The notes below the pieces were generated by a model that saw nothing but the letters and a program-made list of their open reading frames with translations, ran no database searches and had not been told where the DNA came from. The translations under genes and the position numbers were made by a program. Positions 13,101 to 25,030 of a stretch of 64,000 nucleotides of DNA are shown here, piece by piece. Every line of letters begins with the position of its first letter. Position 1 is the stretch's first letter. Source of the stretch: Alligator mississippiensis (taxonomy: Eukaryota; Chordata; Crocodylia; Alligatoridae). The stretch lies in NCBI RefSeq assembly GCF_030867095.1, contig NC_081828.1, positions 46,167,434-46,231,433 on the forward strand. The letters are read 5' to 3'.

Positions 13101-13178
13101 CACCCGCACCAGGATGTACTTGAACGTGCCGTCCGCGTCGATCTCCACCTCGCGCACCGCCTCCAGCTGCCCCGCCAT
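10144..13178 (-). CDS. PHPT1: PHPT1/janus-family phosphohistidine phosphatase, three exons
   Basis: On the - strand, coding exons are 13178-13037 (142 nt), 11078-10954 (125 nt) and 10236-10144 (93 nt with TGA). Introns follow GT-AG and the frame closes exactly: 119 aa, against 125 for human PHPT1. The start ATG at 13178-13176 sits in an ideal GCCGCCATGG context. The family removes phosphate from phosphohistidine in cytosolic proteins. Conserved signatures in order are [15 protein letters not shown] (residues 12-26, with Lys20 equivalent to human Lys21), [11 protein letters not shown] (37-47, with His47 equivalent to catalytic His53), [11 protein letters not shown] (65-75), KDKKLRVFG and YKDYEITW near the C-terminus. 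The shorter loop before VVRG explains the length difference. Human PHPT1 is on 9q34, not beside SELE, so this may be a lineage-specific paralog or a relocated ortholog; the symbol is therefore provisional. Confidence 0.9.
11340..11700. repeat. Cluster of five inverted repeats in intron 1 of the PHPT1-like gene
   Basis: Successive stems can form at 11444-11479 (GGCTC..TGCACTGG / CCAGTGC..GAGCC), 11480-11520 (GAGTCT / AGACTC with GAGCAC / GTGCTC inside), 11534-11543 with 11634-11643 (ATCAGCATCC / GGATGCTGAT, exact), 11567-11611 (GCACTTTGAA / TTCAAAGCAC type) and 11660-11693 (CACTT..AATTAG / CTAATT..AAGTG). The third encloses the fourth. Such density of dyads suggests a foldback MITE, but no terminal repeats or target duplication were fixed. 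Confidence 0.65.
11985..12800 (-). mobile_element. CR1 LINE 3' fragment in intron 1 of the PHPT1-like gene
   Basis: At its 3' end (about 11985-12040) the sequence reads AAGAACTGCCACTTACTGGG and then GTCAGACCATTGGTCC, a hallmark of reptile CR1 3' ends. The - strand translation around 12480-12650 gives a decayed CR1 C-terminal region ([25 protein letters not shown]). It lies in the same sense as the host gene. Several frame breaks are evident, and a C-run at about 12103-12116 interrupts it. Confidence 0.85.
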
Positions 13179-13700
13179 GGCGGCGCCACTGCGCAGCCAC
13201 CGGAGTGCGGGGAAGGGGGAGCCTGATACCGCTGGGAGAGCTTCGGGGGGAGGGGCGGGGCTGCGTCGCCCGTGACTGACAAGTGCCAGGCGGTGGCTGC
13301 AGTCGAACGCCAATGGGGAGTGGACTTGTCACAGCCGTTGTGACGCGCCAGTCAGGAGGCCCGGCCTTGCTGATTGGCAGCAGCCAGTAGGGGGCGGGGC
13401 CGGGGTGGTCGTTACTGGCGACACTGCTTGGGGGCGGGGCTACAGCTTCAGTCCGCGGTTTGATTGGGCGGTGCCTCCGTCACTTGTGTCCCTCGCGTTG
13501 GAGGGAAGCTGCACCTACCCGGTTGCCTGCGGAGGCAGCGGGGCGCCGGTGGCGGCCGGCCGAGCCCTGCCCGAGGGCGCTGGACGTGCCTTGCTCTAGC
13601 AGCGCTGTGGTATCCACCCCACGCGGGCCGATCTCCTCACGCTCAGGCCGTGAACACGCTCAGGGGCTGCTGGGGCCCGGGCCGCGCTGGGCACTTGAGG
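12880..13700 (-). promoter_or_regulatory. CpG-rich promoter region of the PHPT1-like gene
   Basis: CpG density rises sharply from about 12880 to 13700, covering exon 1 and about 500 bp upstream. GC-box-like GGGGCGGGGC sequences lie at about 13251-13260, 13391-13400 and 13430-13439. CCAAT-type sequences occur as GCCAATGGGG (about 13309), GATTGGC (about 13371) and GATTGGGC (about 13461). No TATA box is seen, which fits a housekeeping-type promoter. Such islands often fire both ways, but no + strand gene was recognised to its right. Confidence 0.7.
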
Positions 13701-13958
13701 GGCCTTGCCAGCCAGGAGTGGTATAAGCCGCCCTCGTTCTCAGGGCTCCTGAACAGCAAGCAGCCTTTTTGACAACCCTTCGCTGATTGTGTTAAACACC
13801 CTGTTGCAAAAGTTCGCGTTGGAGCTAACAGGCACTTCGGCGGAGTACAGTTCAATTACAGAGCAGACGGGCTGGAAAACGCCACACAGGAAAGCAGCAG
13901 AAACGCCAAACAGCCCACGTACCAGCGCTTCCCAAACTTTTGATACCCGAAGCACATA

Positions 13959-14115
13959 GTTGCCCACCCTCCCGGGTTGGCCGGGAGTCTCCCGGTGACT
14001 ACTGAAAGCAATCCGGGAGGCTGATACTGTGAACGGGTTGAACGGTACTATTCACGACATTACGTCACATGGGGGGGGAATCTCCTGGAATAGCTTCAGT
14101 CAGAGTTGGCAAAAC
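13959..14115. mobile_element. Possible small inverted-repeat element
   Basis: The left part reads AGTTGCCCACCCTCCCGGG and the right part ends GAGTTGGCAAAACT, so the ends are loosely inverted (GTTGCC / GGCAA) as in the clearer element at 14887-15173, and both include CTCC(A/C)GGA-like cores. Target duplications were not identified. Confidence 0.35.
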
Positions 14116-14886
14116 TTGAAGCACTTTTTTCTGGATTAAAATTGGTGGCACCTTTCACCCACCAGTCTTTGGGCCTGACCCGGCCACAAGGCTTGTGCAG
14201 CTGGGGCCCAACCCAGTCCATTTTTTGTGGTGCGCTTCCCCTGTGGTCCTGGCACACCAGTGTGCTGTGGCACAACCTTGGGGAACCACTGCCATGTACA
14301 GAAAACCAGTGTTTGTTACCATGTAAACAATAGGCATCAGATGTGGACTGGGATTGGGTTATTCAATTAAGCAAATTATACATGTGAATAGATTACACTA
14401 TTTATTTGCCTTTGGTTGCTGGGACTGTCAGAGTAACTTTTCCAAGTTTCTCTCTGTAACCACAAGAGCTAGAAATTAAATAAAAATAAAGCTAAGATTC
14501 TCTGCCAACCACTTGACTACATCCGAATCTTTATGGGGGAGGGGAAAGAAATACCCCAGTTCTGATAAAACTGAGAATTTGCAGTACCTACTTTGGAGCA
14601 GATGTTCTGAAATTTTATATTTGCTTGTTTCACAGGGTATGAAATGGACATTTTTTTTTGTTTTGTTTTTAAAGGATTTTCTATTCAAATAACAAGGTAG
14701 AAGAGGCAGAAAAATGATGAAGGAATTATACCACCAGAGAAAATATTTTTGAAAATGCACATGGTTTTTTTTAAGCAATTTTTCATCTAGGATTGTTGTT
14801 GTTCAGAAAGTTGGGTTCAAATTAATAGGGAGACTAAGAGGTAACCTGTAAAGAAAGAAGGGTGAGTTTGTGCACCCTCTTACTTA
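14116..14886. other. Intergenic, no gene recognised
   Basis: AT-rich sequence with only short ORFs, including long T runs (14651-14660). No repeat family is recognised. Confidence 0.45.
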
Positions 14887-15173
14887 AGGTTGCCAACCCT
14901 TCAGGATTGCTTTGGAGTCTGCAGGAATTAGATGCAAATCTCCAGGGGACTGCTGAGAGTTACCCAAGAGATAAATGATAGGGCATTCATAAAAATAAAT
15001 GTTGAATCCAATTTATACAGTAGTCCAGTGGGTTTAAAATGTAATAGTACTATGCATTTTCCTTCCTGACATAAAGCCTACGCAGCATAATCTGTAACTG
15101 ATATATGCAAGCATGCAGGCATGCTGGTGTTCCAGAAACCTCCCAGAACAGATTCAAACAGAGTTGACAACCC
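14887..15173. mobile_element. MITE-like element with GGTTGCCAACCC ends
   Basis: The 287 bp segment begins AGGTTGCCAACCC and ends GAGTTGACAACCC, inverted copies of one another, and both sides carry TACTTA (14881-14886 and 15174-15179), a plausible target duplication. Internally it has CAGGATTGCTTTGGAG and CTCCAGGGG, motifs seen in other reptile copies of this type. No coding capacity. Confidence 0.55.
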
Positions 15174-15759
15174 TACTTATGATAGGGTTTGGCTTTGTAA
15201 TTTTCCCCCTTTTTTCCATCTTTACTTTAGGAAAAATTAGGAAATGTTAATTCTTGCCTTCCCTAGTGTGGCAGTTAGGGGCACTGGGGAAGTTTCAGGG
15301 ATGTCTATTAACTTGAGTGGCTTGCCTAAGAAAAAAAAAAATTAGTTTGTGTTTAAAAAAAGAAGAGAGAGCTTGCTACTTCCTGATTAACTCCCTGTGT
15401 AGATACTCTTATTTCACAATTAAAAATAATTTTCTTCCAGTTTAACTAGATCCAGAAGTTTTAAAGTTCAAGCTCTTGTGCATTTCTTCGTTTTCCCCAG
15501 GGCCTAGCCCTCTTCTGTAGCAGAAAGCCCCCTTTTCCTCTTGCCTGCAGTTGCTCTCCCCTCCTTGGATGTGTTTTTCCTCTTCTACCTTTTCTTCCTT
15601 CTTCTTTCTTTCACTTTAAGATAAGGAATTGTGTTTAAAATTTGTATCTCCCCTTGTATTTTGGTATTTGTATCTATTTGTGTGCCATGGCATTACTTTT
15701 GTAGCTTATATTTTATACTCTTCACCTTTCAACTATAAATGTGTTTAGTAACAATGTTA

Positions 15760-16490
15760 ACAAGGGCAGGAGTCAAACTGCTGCTTCCCTGCATCAGGTG
15801 GGCCCCTGAAAGAGGAGTGAATCAGTGATTGAATGCGAAACACAGTAGCAGACAGCAATTAACATGTAGGGAAACTGCAGATCAACCAACAGAAGAAATC
15901 AATAGAAGACAAATGTAGCAACTGGGAAATGTCTAAACGTCACTGTTCAAGGGCTAGAAGCCCTGGTCTGATTTAACCAACACCGGGGACCAACTGTTGG
16001 GATGAATATCTCCAGATCGACTGCTCCCAGAGCCCTATTCAAAATTCATCAACGGACTCCCAAACCTGCATGTACATGCGGACGACCCCTGGGGCTGACG
16101 GATGCCATCCAGTAGCCACCGAGGGGGAAGTCCCAGGAGGGTCAACGACCCCTGGATTGGGCAAACCTGAAAACTGGGGAGTCACCAAAGTCTGCCAAGG
16201 ACAGATAAAAAGCAGTGAAAAGTGACCCTCAGCAGTGCCCTCTTGATCTCCAATTTGACCAGCACCCAACCTGTCCAGCCAGAGACCCCCTTCTGGAAGA
16301 TAACACCATGCTGAAAGAAGCCTCAACGGCAGACTCCAGCACCTGTGGGATACGTATACCCGACTCTTGTAGCTTCGGTGTGGGTGGGTGGACCAGCCCC
16401 AAGGTTTATGATTTAACTTCATTACAGTGCTTCAATCTGCCTAATAAACCAGAATTTTAAGCATCCTGAGTTGGACATTTGTAGCCAACA
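15760..16490 (+). mobile_element. Probable old solo LTR or LTR fragment
   Basis: The segment is GC-richer than its flanks, has AATAAA at 16443-16448 about 45 nt before a CCAACA end at 16485-16490, and TGTTGG near 15995, so its 3' part resembles the R-U5 end of an LTR. The 5' edge is uncertain (15760 or 15995) and no target duplication was found. It appears broken. Confidence 0.35.
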
Positions 16491-16499
16491 CTTCAGTTG

Positions 16500-19440
16500 G
16501 ATGCTTTCCCCACTGCCTCTGGTTGCTTGCACTTCCCTGGAAGGACTGTTGTGGGAGGCAGGTAGAGCTTTCTCTCTGCTCAAGAGATAACACTATCCTC
16601 AGAGGAGGAGAGTGGGGAAGGAGCAGAAAACAACCAACAAAAACACAACCCCAGCAGCTTAGAGCAGTTCCGCTTCCTCCTGACACCACTGACGATGGCC
16701 CTTCTGTCCTTGCCACCAGTATGAGACGGCATATGGGAGGACAGTGACTATTTGGAACTGTTTCCTCTCTGGATGTGAGAAGAGGATTCTGCTGCAGCCC
16801 CTGCCTCCAAGTACTTCACTGATGACAGTTGGAGAACCCCAAAAGCTCTGAGTACAGCAGAGGTGAGGTTGGAAGAGGGCTGGACAGATGTGTGGACAAA
16901 ATTGTTCCCTGGTATACGTGGGAGCGAGAGCTCCTGTAGCAAGGGGCCATATCAAATTAATAAGTTTGGGAGCCTGGGCAACACTACCCATCATAAATAT
17001 ACAACAGACATAAACATGTAGCAGTTAAATAAGATCAGAAGAGAGACCAAACAACAACAGGTAGTAGTGTAGTAAGGCTCGAGGAGTCTTGGGCAGTCTG
17101 TAGCCCCTTGGCATCCTGCCCTAGCCTGTCTCCCTCCAGTGCTGCCAACTCTCATGGATTTTTGGTGTTGGTTTGGTGGTGGACTACGCTTTCAGAACGT
17201 GAAAAAAACAAAACAAAAAACTTAGCTTTTTCTTTTATATATAGAAGTGTAACCCTGGTGGCAGTGCTACCCACAGGTACATTGAAAAGTTTTGGGATCC
17301 TAGGGTGCCAACAGGTCTCAGTCTACTCCTACTCCGTCTACAGGCTGGAAGCACCACTCATTGGAGTGCTCTCCCATGATCCACACACACTAACTAACTA
17401 TTTACAATAATAAATTGTTATTTATGGGATGTCAAATTTGTCAAACAAAATATTTTCAATTAGCTTGATAATAATCCATACCAGCAGATAAGTAAAGCAA
17501 TTATGTTATCAACTTTAACACTCAGGCAACTTATAACAGGTATATACACTTAAATCAGCCAGTTCTCCACAAAAATCACTTTGTCTGCCATAAAGTAGCC
17601 CACTGTGGAGTGGCTGCAGTGGAGCCCCAGGGACCAGTGCTTGCTCTGCCTCAGAAGAGGGGTAGCAATGCCATCATCTGGACAGAAGATGGGGGTGCCC
17701 ATCAGGACTTCGGGTGTGGCTGCTCTGGAGACCAGGGTTTCTTCCCTTTTCCAGTCTTTCCTGGGCACCTGCAATCAATCACGCCATTCCCCAGACACTT
17801 CCCAAGGCAGCTCACCTGTGGTTGGCACCTGGAGTGCCCCTTCTCAGCTGTACTTTATTGAGCTCTCTGTTGGAGCTCCCACACAGCCACTGATTCCCTG
17901 CTGCTTTCTCTAGCCCTCCCAGAAAACCTCCTCTAGCAACCCCTGTCCCCGATTCCCTCCCAGTGACTCCCTGCACCCAGGGATCTTAACAGTGGGGAGA
18001 GGAACCCGTTTGCACAACCCCTGCTCCTATAGTAAAAGATACCAGGCAATCCTGGGTACTCAGTAGCTGGTGGCTCCTCTGCCCTTCAGTAGCAGCTCAC
18101 TCAGCAACAATTCCTCTGCCAATCGTCCTCTCAGAAGCAATTGTCCTGGTTACAGCTCTTCTCAGCACAGTTTCAGCTCTCCTCTCCCCAGCTAGTCTCC
18201 CGTTTCTCCAGGCTTCCTGCCCTAGAGTTACAGCTGTGCATTCTGTGTACCACCTGCTGCAGAGCCTTGTCCCAAGAGTGCAAACACCCTGACTGAGCTT
18301 GCAAGCTTAGAGGAAACCCTTCAGCACCTTTACAGAAGAAAGATAAGTTTTTCACATTCCTGAAGTATAGACTTTAAGAACAATGCCGAAAGTCATGAGT
18401 TGGCAATACTGACCCTCTATCTCACACATAACGTGCTCTCCTACCTCACTTACCCTGTGCCTTGATGTTACCAGCGATACATTTGGAAGACTGCCTTTAA
18501 GCAGCCAGGCTGCCAGTCCAGTCCAGAAACCCCTTTCCAAATGGGGAGATCTCTATTTCTCTATTGTGAAGAGGGCTATACCCTCTTCACAGTCTCTCTG
18601 GGCCCTGTAGCAGCCCCCAAGCAGCTTTCAGGGCTTTGCAACAGCCCACGCAGAGTTCATCTGTAGTGCCTTTGCCCAATGCTCTCAGTAAACTTCTTTC
18701 TGCCCCTTCAGATGCTGCTATGCTTCACAGCTCAGTTACAAGCAAATATGAAAATAATATCTGTACTGGAGACTTGCTGTCATGTTGATCTTCTTCTAAG
18801 CTCTTTCTGCTCTTGCAGCCCAAACCAGAATCCTTTTTTTTAAGCCTTTCCTGCTCCTTCCTTGAGGGCCTATAGTCTGCCTTACTACCCTGCTGGGCTT
18901 CTTTTCTTGGCTGCCTATTGCCATACAGCTCACTCCCAGTAGTCATCAGCACCTTTGTAGTCCCTATCTTTTCCAGGCAGCTTACTCCCCTGCAGCTGGC
19001 CCTGATCAAAGCACCTGCACCAGGATGTAGCTTTATAATGCTGCCTGGCCCAACTCACAGTAGAGTAGCAGGAGTTAGGGGTGTTTTTTTGTTTTCTTTT
19101 TATAAAGCTATGATTTGAGTACTAATCTTTTGGGGGTTCAACTCATGATTTGTTAGCTCTTGGGGTTAACCAGCCACCCATTTTCAATTATTGTTGAGTA
19201 TAGCTTAAAAAAAATAATAACATTGGCTTACAAGTAATATATTTTGCTTTCTTTTTCCTTGCTTTCTGGTTCTTGAGACTGTAGGTCATATTGGTATCAT
19301 ATTTTCAAGTTTTCTCTACAACCATGAAGACTAGAAATTTCCTTTCCTTTAATGTAAGCTAAGAATTTTACGTAATCAGTTGGTTCCTAGTGCTAAGAAT
19401 AGAAGAGGAGTACCCGATGTCATGAGACTTTAGATTAAAT
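16500..19440. other. Intergenic, probably decayed retroelement DNA
   Basis: No host exon is recognised. From about 17600 to 18720 the sequence is a C/T-rich, G/C-elevated block with many CAGCTCTC and CCCCAG phrases, unlike the AT-rich flanks; on the - strand it has an AATAAAG near 17845. This suggests another old LTR-type insertion, but no ends could be fixed. Confidence 0.3.
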
Positions 19441-19455
19441 TATAATAAAATCATT

Positions 19456-20162
19456 TGTGACCACTGAAAAGTGTGCCTGTGTGATTAAGGTGCTTGCTGA
19501 AGGCTCTATGAAGATTAGACTAAGTGTTTTTTCTGTATTTGTTTAGCTATTATGCTATATGTTGTTGCTAAAAGTCTAATTAAAGTTTAAGATGTAGTGA
19601 GGCCTTGTATAAAGTAAGGCCTAGTAAATTTAGCAAAGTCTTGAAGTAGTAAGGCCCTATGGCGTAGTTAAAATTACCTTATCAAAGGAATGCAAGGCTT
19701 GTATTGCTATTCATCAGTCTAAGGACAGTTGAAGTAAAAGGAATCTGAGTGGTTGTACATTATCAGAACCATTCAGAAGCTTTAAATTGGCTGGAATATC
19801 CGGAAACCATTCAGAAGAAAAATACAGCTCTGTGAAAAGAATTAGTTAGCTGTTGCCTGGCTCAGTGGGCCCGTGGACCTCAAGGAGCCCAAGGACTGCA
19901 TTCCAGGGTCCTTCCCGGTACCCTTCGGACAGTGCTGTTCAGGGACACCTGACTTTGCTGAACTTTGTGGAAAGAGAAGCTTGCTGTGTATCAGGCATCA
20001 GAGGGGACTGCCGATAAGTTGCCGACGCAAATTGCTTTTGTTTGTCATTGTTTGTCTTGTTACTACATGTAGTTGTGTTTTTGTTAAATCAATAAATATT
20101 TCTTTATCTTTCTACCCCCGACCATACTCTCAATCTTGAACGCTCCAGAGGTGGCTGGAACA
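19456..20162 (+). mobile_element. Solo LTR of an endogenous retrovirus
   Basis: The element is 707 bp, starts TGTGACC, ends GGAACA and is flanked on both sides by the exact 6-bp repeat ATCATT (19450-19455 and 20163-20168). AATAAA lies at 20091-20096, about 70 bp before the 3' end, as expected for an R-U5 boundary in the + direction. No internal retroviral genes are present, so this is the usual remnant of LTR-LTR recombination. A 6-bp duplication is typical of class II (ERVK-like) integrations, so that class is inferred. The exact duplication suggests moderate age. Confidence 0.85.
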
Positions 20163-20169
20163 ATCATTC

Positions 20170-23100
20170 TGTTGTGTTTACATCAAAAGCAAACCTAGAA
20201 CAAGGAGTTTTAAACAATCTGACTGAAAATCCCATTCCCTTTCAGTTGATCAGCTTTCACTCATTCAGCTTTTGTGATATCATCCTTTCACTAGTTGGCT
20301 AACTCTGAGATTCTTCCTTCCATCTGAGATAAACCTTGACTTTTTCATAAGGGTAGAAAACATAATAAGAAAGACTTGTAAACTGATATTTATACATCAT
20401 AAGAAGGAGCAGACACGAGCCAATTTTTTTTCTTCCTTATATGTTAACTTTGTCAAAAGAGGACAAGTGAGCTGACCCAGGTCCCACCGTGTTTCACTGG
20501 AGAAACCACAAGTAGGTTTCAGGAATTCCCTCTGACACAATTAAGCTAATATGATTAATACTCAATAAACACATTCACTGGGGCAAGAAATTGTTTCCTG
20601 TTATTGTTCATGCAATTTCCTTGCACACTCCTGTAAAAACAATCTCTCGGATGTCTTAAGATGCCTACTCGGAAATGGGACAATGCTCAAACTGTTAGTT
20701 CAAAGAAAAATTTTAAAATAATGCTCAGGAGAATGCTAAGATATGCATTATCTTTTTTTCTGTGTAGCTCCACTGGTTCCTCTCTCAGTTATTTTTGTCT
20801 CTGGCATTTTGTTATTCTATATATTTCATTAACTATGCCTGATTTGGGGTAATTCCTACAGCTTGCTGTTTTCATATCTAACTTTCTTGGAAGTTTGAAA
20901 TGAATAGTTGTAACAAATACTGTGTAAATACTAAAATATATAGTGAGACCATATAAGCCACTCTTTTCTCAGTAGTCTTATAAGGAAATGTTTGAATATA
21001 ATTTATGGATGTTCCTGGATTGCAGTGACTCAAGGTATTTTTTAATTTGTCTGACATTTGTGCAGTTCTGCTTGTCAATGGAACAAGAAAATCACTTAAA
21101 GGAACAAGAAAACCATTTGGACACTATAACTTTTGATGTTTTTCAAACATAATTGTTAGTGAGCCTGTTACAAGAGCAGTATGACATCTTAGTTGTAGAT
21201 TATGTATTCAAACATTATCTCTCCTGGTTTTGCTGACCAGTACAGACCATGGTCAGCACCAAGTCATTCAACTCATTTGCTCACAGCCATGTTCAGAGAT
21301 TATACATTTTCATACCATGAAAAACACTTTGAAGTGAATACAATCAGCTTTCCAGTGACAAAGAACTGCATAACTGCTGTTTGAAAAAAGACAGTTATCA
21401 TCACGTAGGATTCAAAGAACTATTTGAAATACTCTGTGTGGCCATCAAATTTGAATGGAAAAGAAAAACTAACATGCCAAAATATTAGGAGCTTAAATGC
21501 ATTGTGAGGCTGCTGAGGCAGCAGTAACAATCGGAACTATGTTGAATAGATATTAATAGTTGCTATTTATTAATACTTATATTAAGTAGCTCTGAGTCTG
21601 GCTATTTCCTCGCGAGTGCAAACTGGGTAATTAGAGATGTAAATCATTGAGTTGCACTGGCAATGGTCACTAATTTGTGGGTGAATTTTATGCCAGCAGA
21701 AAGGGAGACTTCTAAGATGTTACCCCATTTTTTAATTTGACTGTCCCTGAAAGTATGTGAGTACCTTAGTACAGATAAAATGGCACAGGGTTACATTTTC
21801 TGCTAGCACAACTCTTTTGAAATGAGTTGTCCAATGCACTGTTGTGTTCATTTTGATGGACCGAGTTAGTCAAAATTATTAACGTGATGCTATCCTACAG
21901 GTTTAGTATTCTGAGAATGGTGATCTTAACTTGTTTAGTCCCATGGGATAAACCACTATTAAAATTATTTTAAAATTATTAATGTTGCTCAAAATTGAAA
22001 AAAATAGTAATCAGACCTTCATTTCAACAACAGCCATTAATCCCTTTCTCTTGAGCAGCAAAAAGTTTATAAGGAATCTTTCCACACTCATTTGAGAATC
22101 TAAGGTGGTGTGTAGAATGTATTAACTGAACATTTTGATAAAAATAGAAAAAGTTGTTGGAGTCCCACTTCCTTTGAGAAAGGATGAGATAAACACACGC
22201 ATAAAGGAGAGAAAAGAACAACAAAGACCGAAAATGCAGCTTCTCTCCGTGGTGCAAATTATCACTTGCAGCTGAAGAAACAGGCACAGAACACAATCAT
22301 ATTAACTATTCTAAAATTAAAAGAAAAAAGGACACAGGAGGACAAGGGAGAAAGGAGGAACTCAAGCCTATGTTCCAGGTATTGTTCAGCTTCTAGACAA
22401 AGCTGGTGGAGATTGTGATATCAGCTGTGTCCCTCTCTTTGACGTGATCTGATAAGGATTAACTTTCATAATCAGGATAATGAAGGCTCAATGTCATGAC
22501 AGTGGACTCCAGCATCCCAAGAAAGCTGGGGCCATTAGCCATGATGGTAGAGATCTCTCATTATTTTTAGTCATGTTGATTGATTAAAAAGTCTCTTTAA
22601 GGACTCCAAGTTGAATGAAGAGTGGAGTAACCAAGTGGGCCTAATATCTGACACACGGATTTTAGTCTACTAATCTTTGGTCCCACAGTCTTTGTTCTCA
22701 GACATGTTCTCAGACTTTGTGGATTGATTCAGTAGATCCTTTTGTTTAAATTAATCCAGTCTTTCTATCTTTAAAAACAATGTTATTTATTAGGTTGAGT
22801 TTATCTTCTATTATTTTGGAAGATTTAGAGCATAAATTTCCCAGGTCTCCAAAATACTACCTCATTTCAGATATGATACAGTAAATGGGAAAAAACAAAA
22901 ATATGGTGGGGCGAGGGAGAGAACCCAAAGGTTTACAGCTATAATAAACAACAAAACATATAGCTGTAATTTGCATATTATAGCAAACATAACTTGCTTT
23001 AAAAAAGAACAAATTCCTTCTTGTGCCAGCTTATAAATGACAAGAGGGAGCCCATTCTTAATATTCAAAATGTCCTAACCCTAATAAGTCAGAGTTGTCT

Positions 23101-24845
23101 CCTATAGTTTTCGCAGATCATTAGCTAAGAATTAGAGGAATTTTGTTCTGTGCCCAAATTGGTGTATCTTGAATGGTGTCCTCTAAGGCCAAGGTAAGGG
23201 CATAGTTGGCATTGGAGATAACTGTGTTACTTTTAAGCAAACTGAAAAATCCCCTTGGCTGGGGTAATTCCAAACTGGTCAGATATAGACATTTTATGTC
23301 TCCTTTGTGCTCATCAGGAGACACAAAGGGGATGGAACAGGCGTTGAAATTGGGTTAAGGCCAGATATGTAGGGCTTTATACAGGGAATTTCCTAGCACA
23401 TACCTTTTACAGTAGGTTTACTCATCACTAACAGTGCCAGGGTGTTCAACTATATCTTCTCAAGGGACCAGCTGTTCTTTGTTTCCATGCCCAAGTAACG
23501 TGTCATCTATGCACCGTGTCATTCAATCAACAATATTTGTTCATAGGAATGGAAATGTTAATAGCTCAGACTAGATAACAACTGAACCAATTCCATGTTC
23601 ACAAATTGAGGCAGGAAAATTGAACCCTCATTAATTAAAGACACAGAAGAATGAGGGATCAAATATCTTGGTTTTTTTTCTTCTTTTCCCAAACACAAAG
23701 GACCAGATCCAAAGCTCACTGAAGTCTATGGAAGTCATTTCATTAGTATCATTGGCCTTTGGATCAGACCAAAAAAATATAAATTCAGGTGATTTATTTT
23801 TTTCATTTAATTCATTCTTATATTAAAGTCTGCACTATTTAGGAAAGTTTGCTTATGCCAACATTAGTTTGGGACCTGCTGCATGACTTTCTATAACAAA
23901 CACACATATACTTCAGCAGCCATAGTAAACAAAGTACTGGTGTGACAGCAGCTTTGGTTGCATCAGCTTCAGGGACAGTTTCTGGGATCTTTTTATTTAA
24001 AACCATTGGCCTTTCATGTTAAAGCTGAAGAACCAGAAGCTGTAGAAATCTATAAGTTGGTCCATCCACAATAGGGACAAAAATGTTACATTTTTACTCT
24101 GGTTTTGCTCTGAAAGGTTGATCCAGCTATAATTACTGTAAGTGTAGAGACCTCAATTGTGTACACAACTTCTGTGCAAAGGTACATAAAGCAACCTGTG
24201 AAATTATACCACATCAATGATATCCCAGAATCATGAATGTCCCATGGAGTATTAAGCAGACATTAGCTTTATCTACCATACTGCACTCCTACTTGTAATT
24301 TTTTTTCTTTTAAAAATGAATTCCTAACTTTTTTGTTACAACTTGATAATGGTGCTGTTTGTCAGAATTTTCAGCCAACAGTTTGACCTTCCTTTTATAG
24401 GTCTCATTTTATAATTAAAAAGATCAGTTTTCTTGTATCGCTTTTGTGGAAGAAAGTCAAATCCTTGTGCTGAGATGTGTCTTTTTTGCCACATTCCTTA
24501 TAATAGAATAACAAGGTCCTAATGGACTGATTGATGGTGAGTTGGGAGTTCTCAGTGCAGTTCCCAACTGGCAAAATATTTACATAATTAAAATCAGCTG
24601 TGATTGGTATTAGATGACAAATACATCCTGTTGACAGGTTCCAAGGACAAAATGAACCATGAAGGGAAAGATTAAAAAATCCCTTTTATAGAGGTCTAGC
24701 CCTGTGGAGGACTTACAGGATCAAAGCCTTAGTGTTCTTTTTACATTTTTCAGTTTTAGTAACAACCTTGCAAAACTTATTTTTATCATTATGCATGCAA
24801 CCTTATTTATATCAATAGAAGCATTAGGTGCAAGAGGCAGGGGGT
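20170..24845. other. Long AT-rich intergenic stretch without recognised features
   Basis: Only short ORFs on both strands, none resembling a known protein and none with paired splice signals. No repeat ends were recognised. It may contain distal regulatory DNA, which the sequence alone does not reveal. Confidence 0.5.
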
Positions 24846-25030
24846 GATAGTGCCTCTCTGCTCGGCACTAGTTATGCCTCATGTGGAGTACTACATGCAG
24901 TTCTGAGTTCCACATTTTAAAAGGGACATGGAGAAGTTAGAGAGGGTCCAGAGGTGGGCAACAAAGATGATCAAGGGCTTGGAAGGCAAGTCTTATGAGG
25001 AGAGGCTGAAGGAGCTAGGCATGTTTAGCC
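24846..25030 (+). mobile_element. Small CR1 LINE fragment
   Basis: The segment carries the well-known CR1 phrases CTCATGTGGAGTACTACATG, GAGAAGTTAGAGAGGGTCCA and GAGGAGAGGCTGAAGGAGCT, corresponding to the C-terminal region (EYCMQFW, LERVQ, ERLKEL). It is truncated at both ends and has stops. Confidence 0.85.

Noticed and set aside
12513-13313. 266-aa - strand ORF as one protein
   Set aside because: It runs from phosphatase exon 1 across a good donor (13037/13036) into the intron and a CR1 fragment; only the 142-nt exon part has family similarity.
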